Source: Bacteroidota bacterium (GTDB lineage Bacteria; Bacteroidota; Bacteroidia; Chitinophagales; Chitinophagaceae). From it: a stretch of DNA of 64,000 nt. The notes beneath the pieces were generated by a model, which made no database searches, had not been told where the DNA came from, and saw nothing but the letters and a program-made list of their open reading frames with translations. Positions 34,775 through 41,828 of the stretch are shown one piece after another (position 1 is the first letter of the stretch; every line of letters starts with the position of its first letter). The stretch is taken from the NCBI GenBank assembly GCA_018267955.1, contig JAFDXL010000010.1, forward strand, positions 248,001 through 312,000. Direction: 5' to 3'. The position numbers were made by a program, and so were the translations under genes.

Positions 34775-35350
34775 ATGTCTGATGCTCTAAAACAACACAT
34801 TTGTAAATTCATCTCCATAAGTGATGAGGAACTGACTGAGGTGTGCAGTTATTTCACAAAGCTATCTGTGTTTAAAAAGCATCATCTGCTAACAGAAGGT
34901 AAAGTTTGTGGCTATAACTATTTTGTAGAGAAGGGCTTGCTGCGTATGTACTTTGTAAAAGAATCCGGTACAGAGCAAACAACCGAATTCGCGATGGAGA
35001 ATTGGTGGCTGTCAGATTATACTTCTTTTACCACCGGACAGCCGTCTGAGTTCTATATACAATCTGTAGAAAGATCAGAGATATTGGCGATAGACAAACC
35101 ATCGCAGGACGAAATACTGTTGAAACATCCTGCTATGGAAGCATATTATCGCCAGGTGCATCTGCGAGCACACGCTGCAGCACAGTTTCGTGTTAAAATG
35201 CTGTACACCCTATCGCGAGAGGAACATTATTATCTTTTTGCGGACAATTACCCTGCTTTCGTGCAGCGTGTACCACAATACCTGCTGGCTTCTTTCCTCG
35301 GCTTCACGCCCGAATACCTGAGCGAGATACGTGCAAAAAGAAAATCTTAA
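34775..35350 (+). CDS. Crp/Fnr-family transcriptional regulator
   Basis: 191 residues from ATG 34775; the longer in-frame extension runs back across the divergent DUF4287 gene and is rejected. A cNMP-binding beta-roll occupies about 10-120 (LLTEGKVCGYNYFVEKGLLRMYFVKESGTEQTTEFAMENWWLSD). A short DNA-binding domain follows, ending QRVPQYLLASFLGFTPEYLSEIRAKRK. The phosphate-binding RxS motif of true cAMP receptors is absent. The type is common in Bacteroidota (YeiL/Crp-like). It is likely to control the adjacent AhpD-type gene, 61 bases downstream. Confidence 0.9.
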   Translation: MSDALKQHICKFISISDEELTEVCSYFTKLSVFKKHHLLTEGKVCGYNYFVEKGLLRMYFVKESGTEQTTEFAMENWWLSDYTSFTTGQPSEFYIQSVERSEILAIDKPSQDEILLKHPAMEAYYRQVHLRAHAAAQFRVKMLYTLSREEHYYLFADNYPAFVQRVPQYLLASFLGFTPEYLSEIRAKRKS

Positions 35351-35383
35351 ACCAGTTTAAGCAATTCCCTTTCCCGGCCATCA

Positions 35384-35391
35384 TAGCTTTG
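35384..35391 (+). promoter_or_regulatory. -7 promoter element (TAGCTTTG) for the AhpD-type gene
   Basis: A perfect TAnnTTTG ending 20 bases before the ATG at 35412. The same octamer, with the same flank CA, recurs at 35910-35917 upstream of the next gene. Confidence 0.6.
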
Positions 35392-35411
35392 CTGCGTAAA
35401 TTATTTAAACA

Positions 35412-35852
35412 ATGGAACAACGTATCAATATCCAGCAAGCATTTCCCGAAGGTTATAAAGGGATGTATGCACTTGTACATGCACTGTCAAAGATCAATAT
35501 CACTCCTATTCAGAAAGAACTGATGAAGATCCGCGCGTCGCAGATCAATGGCTGCGCTTTCTGTCTCGACATGCACACTAAAGACGCCCTGAAAGAAGGT
35601 GAAACTCCGCAAAGGATATTCCTGCTGGATGCATGGCGCGAAAGCGGCATGTTTACAGAGGAAGAAAAAGTATTGCTGGCAATGACAGAAGAGATCACGC
35701 TGATCCACCAGCATGGCCTTTCTGATGCTACCTACAGCCTGGCGAAACAATATTTTACAGAGGAGACTATCGGGCAGATCATTATGTCCATCGTGCTCAT
35801 CAATGCGTGGAACAGGATCGCCATCAGCACACACCTGCCTATAGGCGCGTAA
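35412..35852 (+). CDS. Carboxymuconolactone decarboxylase / AhpD-like protein
   Basis: 146 residues of the AhpD-like fold. The redox-active site is NGCAFCLDMH with Cys48, Cys51 and His55 and the expected Cys-x-x-Cys-x-x-x-His spacing; a preceding helix KELMKIRASQI and a following ALKEGETPQRIFLLDAWRES complete the signature. Members reduce peroxides through thiol chemistry or are of unknown function. The likely regulator is the upstream Crp-type protein. A terminator follows. Confidence 0.9.
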   Translation: MEQRINIQQAFPEGYKGMYALVHALSKINITPIQKELMKIRASQINGCAFCLDMHTKDALKEGETPQRIFLLDAWRESGMFTEEEKVLLAMTEEITLIHQHGLSDATYSLAKQYFTEETIGQIIMSIVLINAWNRIAISTHLPIGA

Positions 35853-35872
35853 TAAGTCTTCCTGATAATTAT

Positions 35873-35897
35873 ATAAAGCCGCGCAATGCGGCTTTAT
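35873..35897 (+). terminator. Stem-loop after the AhpD-type gene
   Basis: Perfect 10-bp stem ATAAAGCCGC / GCGGCTTTAT with a 5-base loop. The T-run is weak (TTCATTTCTT), so termination may be partial. Confidence 0.7.
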
Positions 35898-35939
35898 TCA
35901 TTTCTTGCATAGCTTTGATGTGCTTTGCCGTACGAACCA

Positions 35940-36362
35940 TTGATATATTCCATAGATATCGCTGCCACTCCCTCCACTGTCTGGCAGACATTGACCGACC
36001 CCGCACAATTGCAGCAATGGATGACGGAAGACAGGCTGGATATCACCACCACATGGCAACCCGGCACGCCGATTATTATCCGCGGCACCTCTCCCGATCA
36101 TAGTTTTGAAAACAGGGGAACTATTATGCAGTTTCAACCAGAAGCTGTATTGGAATATACACACCTCAGCTCTTTATCGCAATTGCAGGATGCAGTGGAG
36201 AATTATACGTCTATCAAATTCCAATTATTACCAACGGAGGAAGGTACACATTTGCAAATAACCCTCAGCAATTTCCCCACAGAAAGCATTTACAGGCATT
36301 TTGCTTTTTATTGGAGGATAGCTATTCATTCCATTAAAAAGTATGTAGAAAGCTTGGGATAA
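35940..36362 (+). CDS. SRPBCC / AHSA1-domain protein
   Basis: About 140 residues. No ATG fits: in-frame candidates are TTG at 35925 (PYEPLIYSIDI) and TTG at 35940 (IYSIDIAATPSTVWQTL). The second gives the usual SRPBCC start and lies 22 bases after the TAGCTTTG -7 element at 35910-35917, the same spacing as for several other genes here, so I prefer it. The domain runs from SIDIAATPSTVWQTLTDPAQLQQWM to the C-terminal helix FYWRIAIHSIKKYVESLG. Ligand unknown. A REP-like repeat starts four bases after the stop. Confidence 0.8.
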   Translation: MIYSIDIAATPSTVWQTLTDPAQLQQWMTEDRLDITTTWQPGTPIIIRGTSPDHSFENRGTIMQFQPEAVLEYTHLSSLSQLQDAVENYTSIKFQLLPTEEGTHLQITLSNFPTESIYRHFAFYWRIAIHSIKKYVESLG

Positions 36363-36365
36363 TCT

Positions 36366-36411
36366 CGTCCTCGTTTGTAACGAGGATGCCATGGCAAGCG
36401 TTTGCAACGCC
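36366..36411. repeat. Palindromic REP-like element, copy 1
   Basis: Two palindromes in tandem: TCCTCGTT-TGT-AACGAGGA (36368-36386, perfect) and GCGTT-TGC-AACGC (36398-36410), joined by the conserved spacer TGCCATGGCAA. It lies between a stop codon and the convergent pirin gene. The same composite recurs at 37441 and 41678. Confidence 0.85.
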
Positions 36412-36455
36412 AAATACCAAAGCCAAGCTTGTCTCCAACTACGCCTTACACGGGA

Positions 36456-37346
36456 CTATCTCCACACCATCTTCTGCGCGGCAGGTACATCATTGATATG
36501 CCCCATCTTATGCTCCCTGTATTCACGGTATAGCCTGATGATATCTTCCTGCGTATCGCCTATGAACGGACCGTAAGAAACAATATGATCTCCCGTTGGT
36601 AAGCCAGCGTACAGTACCAGCCTTGCACCTTCCGCGCCTGCAGTAATGCTCAGCTCGCTACCGGTATCTTCCCTATGCAGGTCCAGCCAGCCAATCTGCG
36701 CTTCATGCACAGCAGTCTTATCCGCACCCACTTCTATTTGGCCATCTACCACGTAGAGGAAAGTATTGAACGCAGCAGGCAATTCCTGTCTCATAACAGC
36801 ACCGGGTTGCAATTGTATATCTGCAATGATCACAGGCACATAATTGTTTACCGGTGAGTGTACCCCGGCAAAGGCACCGCTATATACCCGCACCTTCCAG
36901 CCATCGCCTTCCGCTACAGGGGCTTTATCTGCAGCTATGTCCTGCAGTCGTGGTGTTGTCCACCTGTCTTTCTTCGGCAGGTTCAGCCATAGCTGCAGTA
37001 TGCGGAATTTATTGATCGTATCTATCGTCTCTGTATGCACAATACCACTGCCCGCCGTCATCATCTGCATATCGCCTTGCTTCATTTCGCCCAGTTCGCC
37101 TTCCAGCAGCAGGGTAACGGTTTCAAACCCTGCATGTGGATGCGGGCCGCCTGCTGGTTCGGTATCTTTCTTATCCAGCATATCATCCATCAGTATAATG
37201 AAGGGATCGCTTTGCGAAAAATCCTCGCCCACTACCATACGCGCCGTATGGCCATTACCCAGGAAGCCTGGCTTTGTCTCCGGCGTTTGTATATCTGCTA
37301 TTGCTCTTTGTATTGGCATTACATCTGTTTTATCCTGTACGCTCAT
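36456..37346 (-). CDS. Pirin-family protein
   Basis: 296 residues, a bicupin. The N-terminal cupin holds the metal ligands in GGPHPHAGFET (His69, His71) and GSGIVHTE (His104, Glu106), matching the spacing of human pirin, where they bind iron. The pirin C-terminal domain follows (PVIIADIQLQPGAVMRQELP). Many bacterial pirins have quercetinase-like dioxygenase activity; others act as redox sensors, so the role is open. REP-like elements lie on both sides of the gene. Confidence 0.93.
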   Translation of the reverse strand: MSVQDKTDVMPIQRAIADIQTPETKPGFLGNGHTARMVVGEDFSQSDPFIILMDDMLDKKDTEPAGGPHPHAGFETVTLLLEGELGEMKQGDMQMMTAGSGIVHTETIDTINKFRILQLWLNLPKKDRWTTPRLQDIAADKAPVAEGDGWKVRVYSGAFAGVHSPVNNYVPVIIADIQLQPGAVMRQELPAAFNTFLYVVDGQIEVGADKTAVHEAQIGWLDLHREDTGSELSITAGAEGARLVLYAGLPTGDHIVSYGPFIGDTQEDIIRLYREYREHKMGHINDVPAAQKMVWR

Positions 37347-37366
37347 ATGCTTTTCTTTTCTCTATG

Positions 37367-37374
37367 CAAATGTA
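37367..37374 (-). promoter_or_regulatory. -7 promoter element (TACATTTG) for pirin gene
   Basis: A perfect TAnnTTTG on the minus strand, ending 20 bases before the pirin ATG at 37346. Confidence 0.6.
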
Positions 37375-37440
37375 CGCCTGTTTACACCGCGCTGGAGAGC
37401 TGGTATACTTTGGGAAACCTACCCGTTACTACTATCCTCG

Positions 37441-37483
37441 TCCTCGTTTGCAACGAGGATGCACCGGCAAGCGTTTGCAACGC
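37441..37483. repeat. Palindromic REP-like element, copy 2
   Basis: TCCTCGTT-TGC-AACGAGGA at 37441-37459 and GCGTT-TGC-AACGC at 37471-37483 with the spacer TGCACCGGCAA. It touches the stop codon of the DinB-like gene and sits upstream of the pirin promoter. Confidence 0.85.
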
Positions 37484-38007
37484 TACCCCGCCAGGCTCAC
37501 CTGCACCTGCCTTAAGTGGTGGGTAGCATGGTAAGTCATCAGGAAGAATAATTCGCGCAAAGACAATAACCCTAAGAACGGGTGCGGCAATACCAAAGCA
37601 TCCAGTTCTTCTTCAGAATAATCACCAAGCTGGTCTTGTATCGTAGCGAGCATCTGCAACAAGTCTCCTGATACCTGTGTACGATTTTCGGCAGCAACAG
37701 CTTCAGGCAGGTAACGTTCCGGTGCTTTACCGCCTGCGTTCAATCCTTCTTTGTAAAAAGCGATCAGTTCGTCGTAAGATCTTGTGGGCCGGTCGAGCGC
37801 GCCAAACTTTTCTTTGATATACTCTTTCGACTGCAGCGCCTTATGTATCGGCAGCAGGCACAGGTGCACATGCGCCAGTTGCTGCCCCGCCGTCCACTTA
37901 TCGTTTACAGATAGCAGGTAGGCATCCTCATCCAGCGCATCTACATAATCCACCAGTTCTTTATGGTTCTCATAAAACCTGGCTAGCAATTCTTCTTTGG
38001 TAGTCAT
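37483..38007 (-). CDS. DinB-superfamily protein
   Basis: 174 residues with the DinB four-helix bundle: YENHKELVDYVDALDEDAYLL, the first metal His in AGQQLAHVHLCLLPI, and the C-terminal pair in FFLMTYHATHHLRQVQ. These metal-dependent proteins include thiol S-transferases of the bacillithiol type. The stop codon abuts a REP-like repeat. No operon partner is obvious; the next gene upstream starts 408 bases away on the same strand with a gap of 48 bases to its stop. Confidence 0.88.
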   Translation of the reverse strand: MTTKEELLARFYENHKELVDYVDALDEDAYLLSVNDKWTAGQQLAHVHLCLLPIHKALQSKEYIKEKFGALDRPTRSYDELIAFYKEGLNAGGKAPERYLPEAVAAENRTQVSGDLLQMLATIQDQLGDYSEEELDALVLPHPFLGLLSLRELFFLMTYHATHHLRQVQVSLAG

Positions 38008-38055
38008 AGCTAATGTTTTGTATGCTTTAGAGAAAATGGATTTTTATCTGGCAAA

Positions 38056-38415
38056 CTATGCAGTGCCGTAATTGCAATACACTTTTACAGCCTTACCTAC
38101 GTCGTTCAGCTCAAAGACTTCTGCTGCCAGCCTGTTATTCACAGAGGTATAATATATCACTATGGTGTTAATGCCTGCAAAGCAGTTGTGGTATTGAAAA
38201 TGCAGATCAGGAAAGCGGTTAAGCCCTATCTCAAAATATGCTTTCAGGTCTGCCTTATTGGTGATGATGCCGGTATCGTTAAACTGCAATCCCGATACCA
38301 GCGGCGAATAGAATGCCAGGTCCTCTGCGTAATGATGCAATATGGCATCTATATCATGTGCGTTCCATGCGTTGATCCAATCCTGTGCAAATTGCTGTGC
38401 TTTTGCTGCATCCAT
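38056..38415 (-). CDS. SnoaL-like / NTF2-fold protein
   Basis: 119 residues from ATG 38415 (MDAAKAQQFAQDWINAWNAH); the longer frame to 38472 adds an unlikely hydrophobic leader. The nuclear-transport-factor-2 fold of the SnoaL_2 type is seen in WINAWNAHDIDAILHHYAEDLAFYSP, then LKAYFEIGLNRFPDLHFQ and EVFELNDVGKAVKVYCNY. The substrate or role is unknown. Confidence 0.85.
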   Translation of the reverse strand: MDAAKAQQFAQDWINAWNAHDIDAILHHYAEDLAFYSPLVSGLQFNDTGIITNKADLKAYFEIGLNRFPDLHFQYHNCFAGINTIVIYYTSVNNRLAAEVFELNDVGKAVKVYCNYGTA

Positions 38416-38513
38416 AGGTTTACATTGTTGTTTGTAAAACTGCGGAAAAACAGGCAACCAAAACAGGTACAATTCCAGGATTTTCGACCGTAACAGTTGA
38501 GATGAAGAAACAC

Positions 38514-38717
38514 CTATTCAGGATCACCGATGATCTCGGCAACGCGGCCTATCTGCCCATCTGTAAGCCGCACCTTGATGCCTCTTGAATGATAAGGCGC
38601 GCTGGTGAGCAGATCTTGTACAATACCGATGGTACGCTTACCACTCCGCTGATCTTTCTTTAAGATAATAGCCACCTCCAGCCCCGGGTATATATCTGCT
38701 CTTGTTCTGCCGTCCAT
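38514..38717 (-). CDS. ywbE: YwbE-family protein
   Basis: 67 residues matching the YwbE/DUF2196 family over its whole length: GRTRADIYPGLEVAIILKKDQRSGKRTIGIVQ, then HSRGIKVRLTDGQIGRVAEI. The fold is a small KOW-like beta barrel; function unknown. The start is set by the family. A TACCTTTG -7 element ends five bases before the ATG. Its promoter and first codons are duplicated at 39899-39961. Confidence 0.92.
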   Translation of the reverse strand: MDGRTRADIYPGLEVAIILKKDQRSGKRTIGIVQDLLTSAPYHSRGIKVRLTDGQIGRVAEIIGDPE

Positions 38718-38722
38718 GAGGG

Positions 38723-38730
38723 CAAAGGTA
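38723..38730 (-). promoter_or_regulatory. -7 promoter element (TACCTTTG) for ywbE
   Basis: A perfect TAnnTTTG on the minus strand, five bases before the ywbE ATG, so the transcript should start at or next to the start codon. Confidence 0.6.
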
Positions 38731-38734
38731 AAGT

Positions 38735-39532
38735 TTACTTACCACGGCTCCCAAACTCATATCTAAAACCTATATGGAATTGAAAACAACTGCCATTTAT
38801 TTTCGTATAAAACTGCTGCTGATCAGTAGCAAATGTAACAGGGTCAATTTGTCGAACCATTACATAATGTATCAGAAACGGTTTAAAACCTTGCTGATAA
38901 CTTATATCTCCCGTTATATGCATCCGTTTCCCAATTTTATAGCTGCCTGTTATTGCAGATCTTACCAGGAATTTGGGTTTAGAATTCTGATATGGTGGTA
39001 ATTCTATGTATTGTGTTTTCCCTGTACCTGCCGGCCGCACCCTGTATTGATATTCATTTAAAGCCGCAGTGTCATCCAGGTGATCAATATGCGGATAGAA
39101 CCCTATTGACGGAGCCAGGCTAGCTTGTATCAATATTCTTTTTGAAATATGGATATCATAACTACAGCGAAAGCCGGCCCTGTACAAATTTATATTAGCA
39201 TCCGATGCCAGCAGGCCGCTGGAAATACCGTCTATAGAATATTTTTGTTCTGCCTTGTAACCATAATCAAAACGATCGATACCCAATTCAAGCCCGGCGG
39301 AAAATCCATGCTTCAGCCTGATATTAAATACGCCGTTAAAAGCAACATCCCATGGATGCAGGAACCTCATATCCCCAATACTTGTCTTAGTCTTTGGCCC
39401 CTTTTCAGCTACTGTACCCATCGCTCCTACACCTAAAGAAATAGAATATTTAAACTGCTCGCTGCTAACGCTCTTAGCATTACAAACCGCCAGATTACTC
39501 GCAAACAGAATTACACATACAATTCTTTTCAT
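38735..39532 (-). CDS. Outer-membrane beta-barrel protein
   Basis: 265 residues with a signal peptide (MKRIVCVILFASNLAVCNA) and alternating amphipathic strands typical of the Bacteroidota porin-family barrels: FKYSISLGVGAMGTV, DVAFNGVFNIRLKHGFSAGLELGI, LIQASLAPSIGFYPH, RMHITGDISYQQGF, CFQFHIGFRYEFGS. The aromatic near the end (RYEF) fits insertion by the BAM complex. No enzymatic motif. It lies inside the 1.2-kb segment flanked by the two ywbE 5' copies. Confidence 0.82.
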   Translation of the reverse strand: MKRIVCVILFASNLAVCNAKSVSSEQFKYSISLGVGAMGTVAEKGPKTKTSIGDMRFLHPWDVAFNGVFNIRLKHGFSAGLELGIDRFDYGYKAEQKYSIDGISSGLLASDANINLYRAGFRCSYDIHISKRILIQASLAPSIGFYPHIDHLDDTAALNEYQYRVRPAGTGKTQYIELPPYQNSKPKFLVRSAITGSYKIGKRMHITGDISYQQGFKPFLIHYVMVRQIDPVTFATDQQQFYTKINGSCFQFHIGFRYEFGSRGK

Positions 39533-39613
39533 GCATTGTTATATTAAAACTCTAGCTGTGAGTTGGTTTGTGTGTAGATACTTTGTTGCCACATATGGAA
39601 TAAAGGTAAAACC

Positions 39614-39898
39614 TTACAAAACCATATGCTTAACAAAAAGCAGATAGGCAACCAATGAGAGTGATATCTCTACCATTGAAAGTAATATCGTTGCTATAAC
39701 AAGAGCTAAAGCATTTCCTTTAAACACCGTTTTACGGCAGACAATAAGCACCGGTATCAAGGCAAGCAATGTTAGAACACCTATAAAGGGAACGATAATA
39801 AATATTGTCAATATCCACTCCACATCGTATCCTATCCAGATAGCTATGCTAATCAGGCAGGTGACGTTTAGTATTAGTATGGGTAGAACCTTTTTCAT
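39614..39898 (-). CDS. Small hydrophobic membrane protein
   Basis: 94 residues with about three membrane helices (VLPILILNVTCLISIAIWIG; WILTIFIIVPFIGVLTLLAL; ALVIATILLSMVEISLSLVAY). Function unknown. Its ATG overlaps the stop of a 17-codon ORF (ATGA) that derives from the duplicated ywbE start, so it may use the copied ywbE promoter and translation start. Confidence 0.7.
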   Translation of the reverse strand: MKKVLPILILNVTCLISIAIWIGYDVEWILTIFIIVPFIGVLTLLALIPVLIVCRKTVFKGNALALVIATILLSMVEISLSLVAYLLFVKHMVL

Positions 39899-39948
39899 AT
39901 AGCTACCTCCAGCTCAGGGTATATATCTGCTCTTGTTCTGCCGTCCAT
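39895..39948 (-). pseudogene. Truncated ywbE 5' copy: 17-codon mini-ORF coupled to the next gene
   Basis: Reads MDGRTRADIYPELEVAI then TGA, the first 17 codons of ywbE with one changed residue. The stop shares the ATGA with the start of the downstream membrane-protein gene. It may act as a leader peptide for translational coupling or be a plain remnant of duplication. Confidence 0.75.
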
Positions 39949-39961
39949 GAGGGCAAAAGTA
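39899..39961. repeat. Duplicate of ywbE promoter and 5' end (partner copy at 38668-38730)
   Basis: About 63 bases match 38668-38730 in the same orientation with roughly five differences, including the -7 element (TACTTTTG, perfect TAnnTTTG, 39954-39961 on the minus strand) and the start codon. The pair flanks a 1.2-kb segment with the barrel and small membrane-protein genes. Confidence 0.88.
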
Positions 39962-40047
39962 GTTCGGACTAATTAATACTCATCTAATCAATATACCTTA
40001 TACTCCAACTTACATCTAAAAATTAATAACAATAACGATATATAACA

Positions 40048-40055
40048 TAACTTTA
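40048..40055 (+). promoter_or_regulatory. -7-like element (TAACTTTA) upstream of the A+T-rich gene
   Basis: One mismatch to TAnnTTTG, four bases before the ATG at 40060. The identical octamer precedes the DUF72 gene at 41816. Confidence 0.4.
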
Positions 40056-40059
40056 GCCT

Positions 40060-40968
40060 ATGAGGTTAACGCTATATACAGTACTTGCTTTACTAAGCTT
40101 TATCATTACAATTTTACAGCTTCCAAAAATTTTCACTAAACAGATAAATTATACGTCTTTAGCTATAGCATTCTTATCATTTTTTGTTTTAGTCTTTTCT
40201 GTTATTCAAGAATATAAAAATGAAAAAGACTCAACGAATGACAAACATGAAATCATAAATAACAACAATCAAAACACAGAAAAGATAATAAATGTGTTAG
40301 ATGACGATCCGTCAAAGCTTGCTAAAGATGGTTTTTCTATCTATTTAGTAATTTCTACTACTTCGTCATCAGAAAAAAGACGAAAGTTTATAGTCGATTT
40401 AGGCCAAGACACTAACAAATATCGCATGTCTATTTATCAAGATTATGAAGATAATCTAATTTTCAGAATAATTGATGGTGTCGGCGAAAGCTTTACATTA
40501 AAAGTACCATCAACATCCTACACCTTTAACGCCAATACGAAATTCTTACTTTACTGTGATTGTGGCATATCTAATAATTTATCCTATATGAGAATGCGTG
40601 TCAATGACAAGTTAATAGGAGAAACTTCATTTAAAGTCAAAATAAACTTAGTAGGTAATATATTTCTAGATCCAATGAAGATGTTTTTAGGCGCAGATAT
40701 GTCCGGAAATAATGGTGGTTCATTTTCCATATCAGAGGAAGTCATTTGGCAAAGGGCATTAAATTCACACGAGATAAATACTATTTGGGAGTCCGTGGCA
40801 TCTTACTATCTAACACCCCAAAAAGAAAATAAACTATTCATTTTAGAAGAAATACCCAACGCTTACGCCGCATATTCATTTAGGAGGATAAAGAAAGATG
40901 ACACCGAACCTTGCGCTAAAACTATTGATGAAAATGGCAATCCGAAAGATATTTACCCCAAGGATTAA
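40060..40968 (+). CDS. Membrane-anchored protein with LamG-like domain; probably acquired
   Basis: 302 residues. Two membrane helices at about 3-22 and 32-50, then an Asn/Asp/Lys-rich linker, then a beta-rich domain (about 85-250) whose end FSISEEVIWQRALNSHEINTIWE resembles the LamG/jelly-roll signature of concanavalin-like lectins. The gene is markedly A+T-rich with many AAT, ATA, TTA and AAA codons, unlike its neighbours, and sits between a duplication and a repeat-rich gap. These facts suggest recent transfer. Function unknown; the lectin-like fold is a tentative reading. Confidence 0.7.
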   Translation: MRLTLYTVLALLSFIITILQLPKIFTKQINYTSLAIAFLSFFVLVFSVIQEYKNEKDSTNDKHEIINNNNQNTEKIINVLDDDPSKLAKDGFSIYLVISTTSSSEKRRKFIVDLGQDTNKYRMSIYQDYEDNLIFRIIDGVGESFTLKVPSTSYTFNANTKFLLYCDCGISNNLSYMRMRVNDKLIGETSFKVKINLVGNIFLDPMKMFLGADMSGNNGGSFSISEEVIWQRALNSHEINTIWESVASYYLTPQKENKLFILEEIPNAYAAYSFRRIKKDDTEPCAKTIDENGNPKDIYPKD

Positions 40969-41070
40969 TATCATTAAACTACATACCCCTCTTTGCCGCA
41001 AGCATGCAGCAAGGCTTTCGAGCGCAGCGTGCTTGTGCCCCAACTCCTCCCAAGGGGCTTATTAACTCTA

Positions 41071-41115
41071 CGTTTACAACGCCCCAAAATTTACACTGCT
41101 ACGACGACAAAGTCG
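41071..41115. repeat. Degenerate REP-like element
   Basis: CGTT-TAC-AACG (41071-41081) and CGAC-AAA-GTCG (41105-41115) correspond to GGCGTTTACAACGCC and GCGACACAGTCGC of the element at 41678-41779. The gap 40969-41160 otherwise holds only imperfect inverted sequence (GCAAGCATGC / GCGTGCTTG). Confidence 0.5.
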
Positions 41116-41160
41116 CCCGGCATTTGTATTTTCATCCCTACCAACAGCAACCTAATCAAT

Positions 41161-41658
41161 ATGAAGTACTTCATCTTAACCCTCACAATTCTTACCTGCC
41201 TGGCATGCAAGCGAGGTAAAAACACCGCTCATGAACCTGGCGTACAGTGCCCCGTTCAATGTATCGCCCCTTCCGCTGTTCCCTATTTTGTGGGTTTCAA
41301 TGCAGATGAGCTCGATTCGGTATTGCTCAAAACTTTTGATGGTAACGACACAGGCTTTGCTCATGTGGTGCATCAGAAATGGTACCAGCATCCGGACACA
41401 ACGAACGTTGGCAACAGGATATCATATCCCGATAACATTATGTTTCTTAATACAGGTTCTAACTATCAAATAACAGTGCCTGCTGCCGGCAAAGTATTTA
41501 ACCTTCATTTTCATGCAAAGGCTAGTTCGGAAATGTATACCTGCGGTTACTCCCATCATTGTGCTAATAGTGTAGATATAAATACTGTAAATGGCGTATC
41601 TGTGCCATTAGAATATGTGTACCAGGACTACACTTATGCCATTAAGCTAAGCAAGTAG
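41161..41658 (+). CDS. Lipoprotein of unknown function
   Basis: 165 residues from ATG 41161; the longer frame starts inside repeat sequence. Lipoprotein signal peptide MKYFILTLTILTCLACKRG with lipidated Cys near residue 16. The mature part is a small beta-rich domain with four further cysteines (VQCPVQC; YTCGYSHHC). No family recognised. Flanked by REP-like repeats on both sides. Confidence 0.78.
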   Translation: MKYFILTLTILTCLACKRGKNTAHEPGVQCPVQCIAPSAVPYFVGFNADELDSVLLKTFDGNDTGFAHVVHQKWYQHPDTTNVGNRISYPDNIMFLNTGSNYQITVPAAGKVFNLHFHAKASSEMYTCGYSHHCANSVDINTVNGVSVPLEYVYQDYTYAIKLSK

Positions 41659-41677
41659 GCTACAATAAATCCCCCCG

Positions 41678-41779
41678 TCCTCGTTTGCAATGAGGATACA
41701 CTGTCCGGCGTTTACAACGCCACTATAAAATACTCGCGACACAGTCGCTAACACTAAATATCCTCGTTACAAACGAGGA
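41678..41779. repeat. Composite palindromic REP/BIME-like element, copy 3
   Basis: Four palindromes in 102 bases: TCCTCGTT-TGC-AATGAGGA (41678-41696), GGCGTT-TAC-AACGCC (41707-41721), GCGAC-ACA-GTCGC (41736-41748), and TCCTCGTT-ACA-AACGAGGA (41761-41779), which is the first motif in inverted orientation. The head-to-tail symmetry resembles enterobacterial BIMEs. Confidence 0.85.
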
Positions 41780-41815
41780 CAAGTAATACATGCTCCATCA
41801 TTCCGCCCCCTCCCT

Positions 41816-41823
41816 TAACTTTA
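41816..41823 (+). promoter_or_regulatory. -7-like element (TAACTTTA) for the DUF72 gene
   Basis: One mismatch to TAnnTTTG, five bases before the ATG at 41829. Confidence 0.4.
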
Positions 41824-41828
41824 TACTT

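Noticed and set aside
40993-41160. N-terminal extension of the lipoprotein at 41161
   Set aside because: It would translate degenerate repeat DNA and hide a clear lipoprotein signal peptide.
41678-41779. Palindromic repeats read as a terminator cluster or a CRISPR leader
   Set aside because: No T-runs follow the stems, and the same palindromes recur in other gaps in the same order, which fits a dispersed REP-like element.
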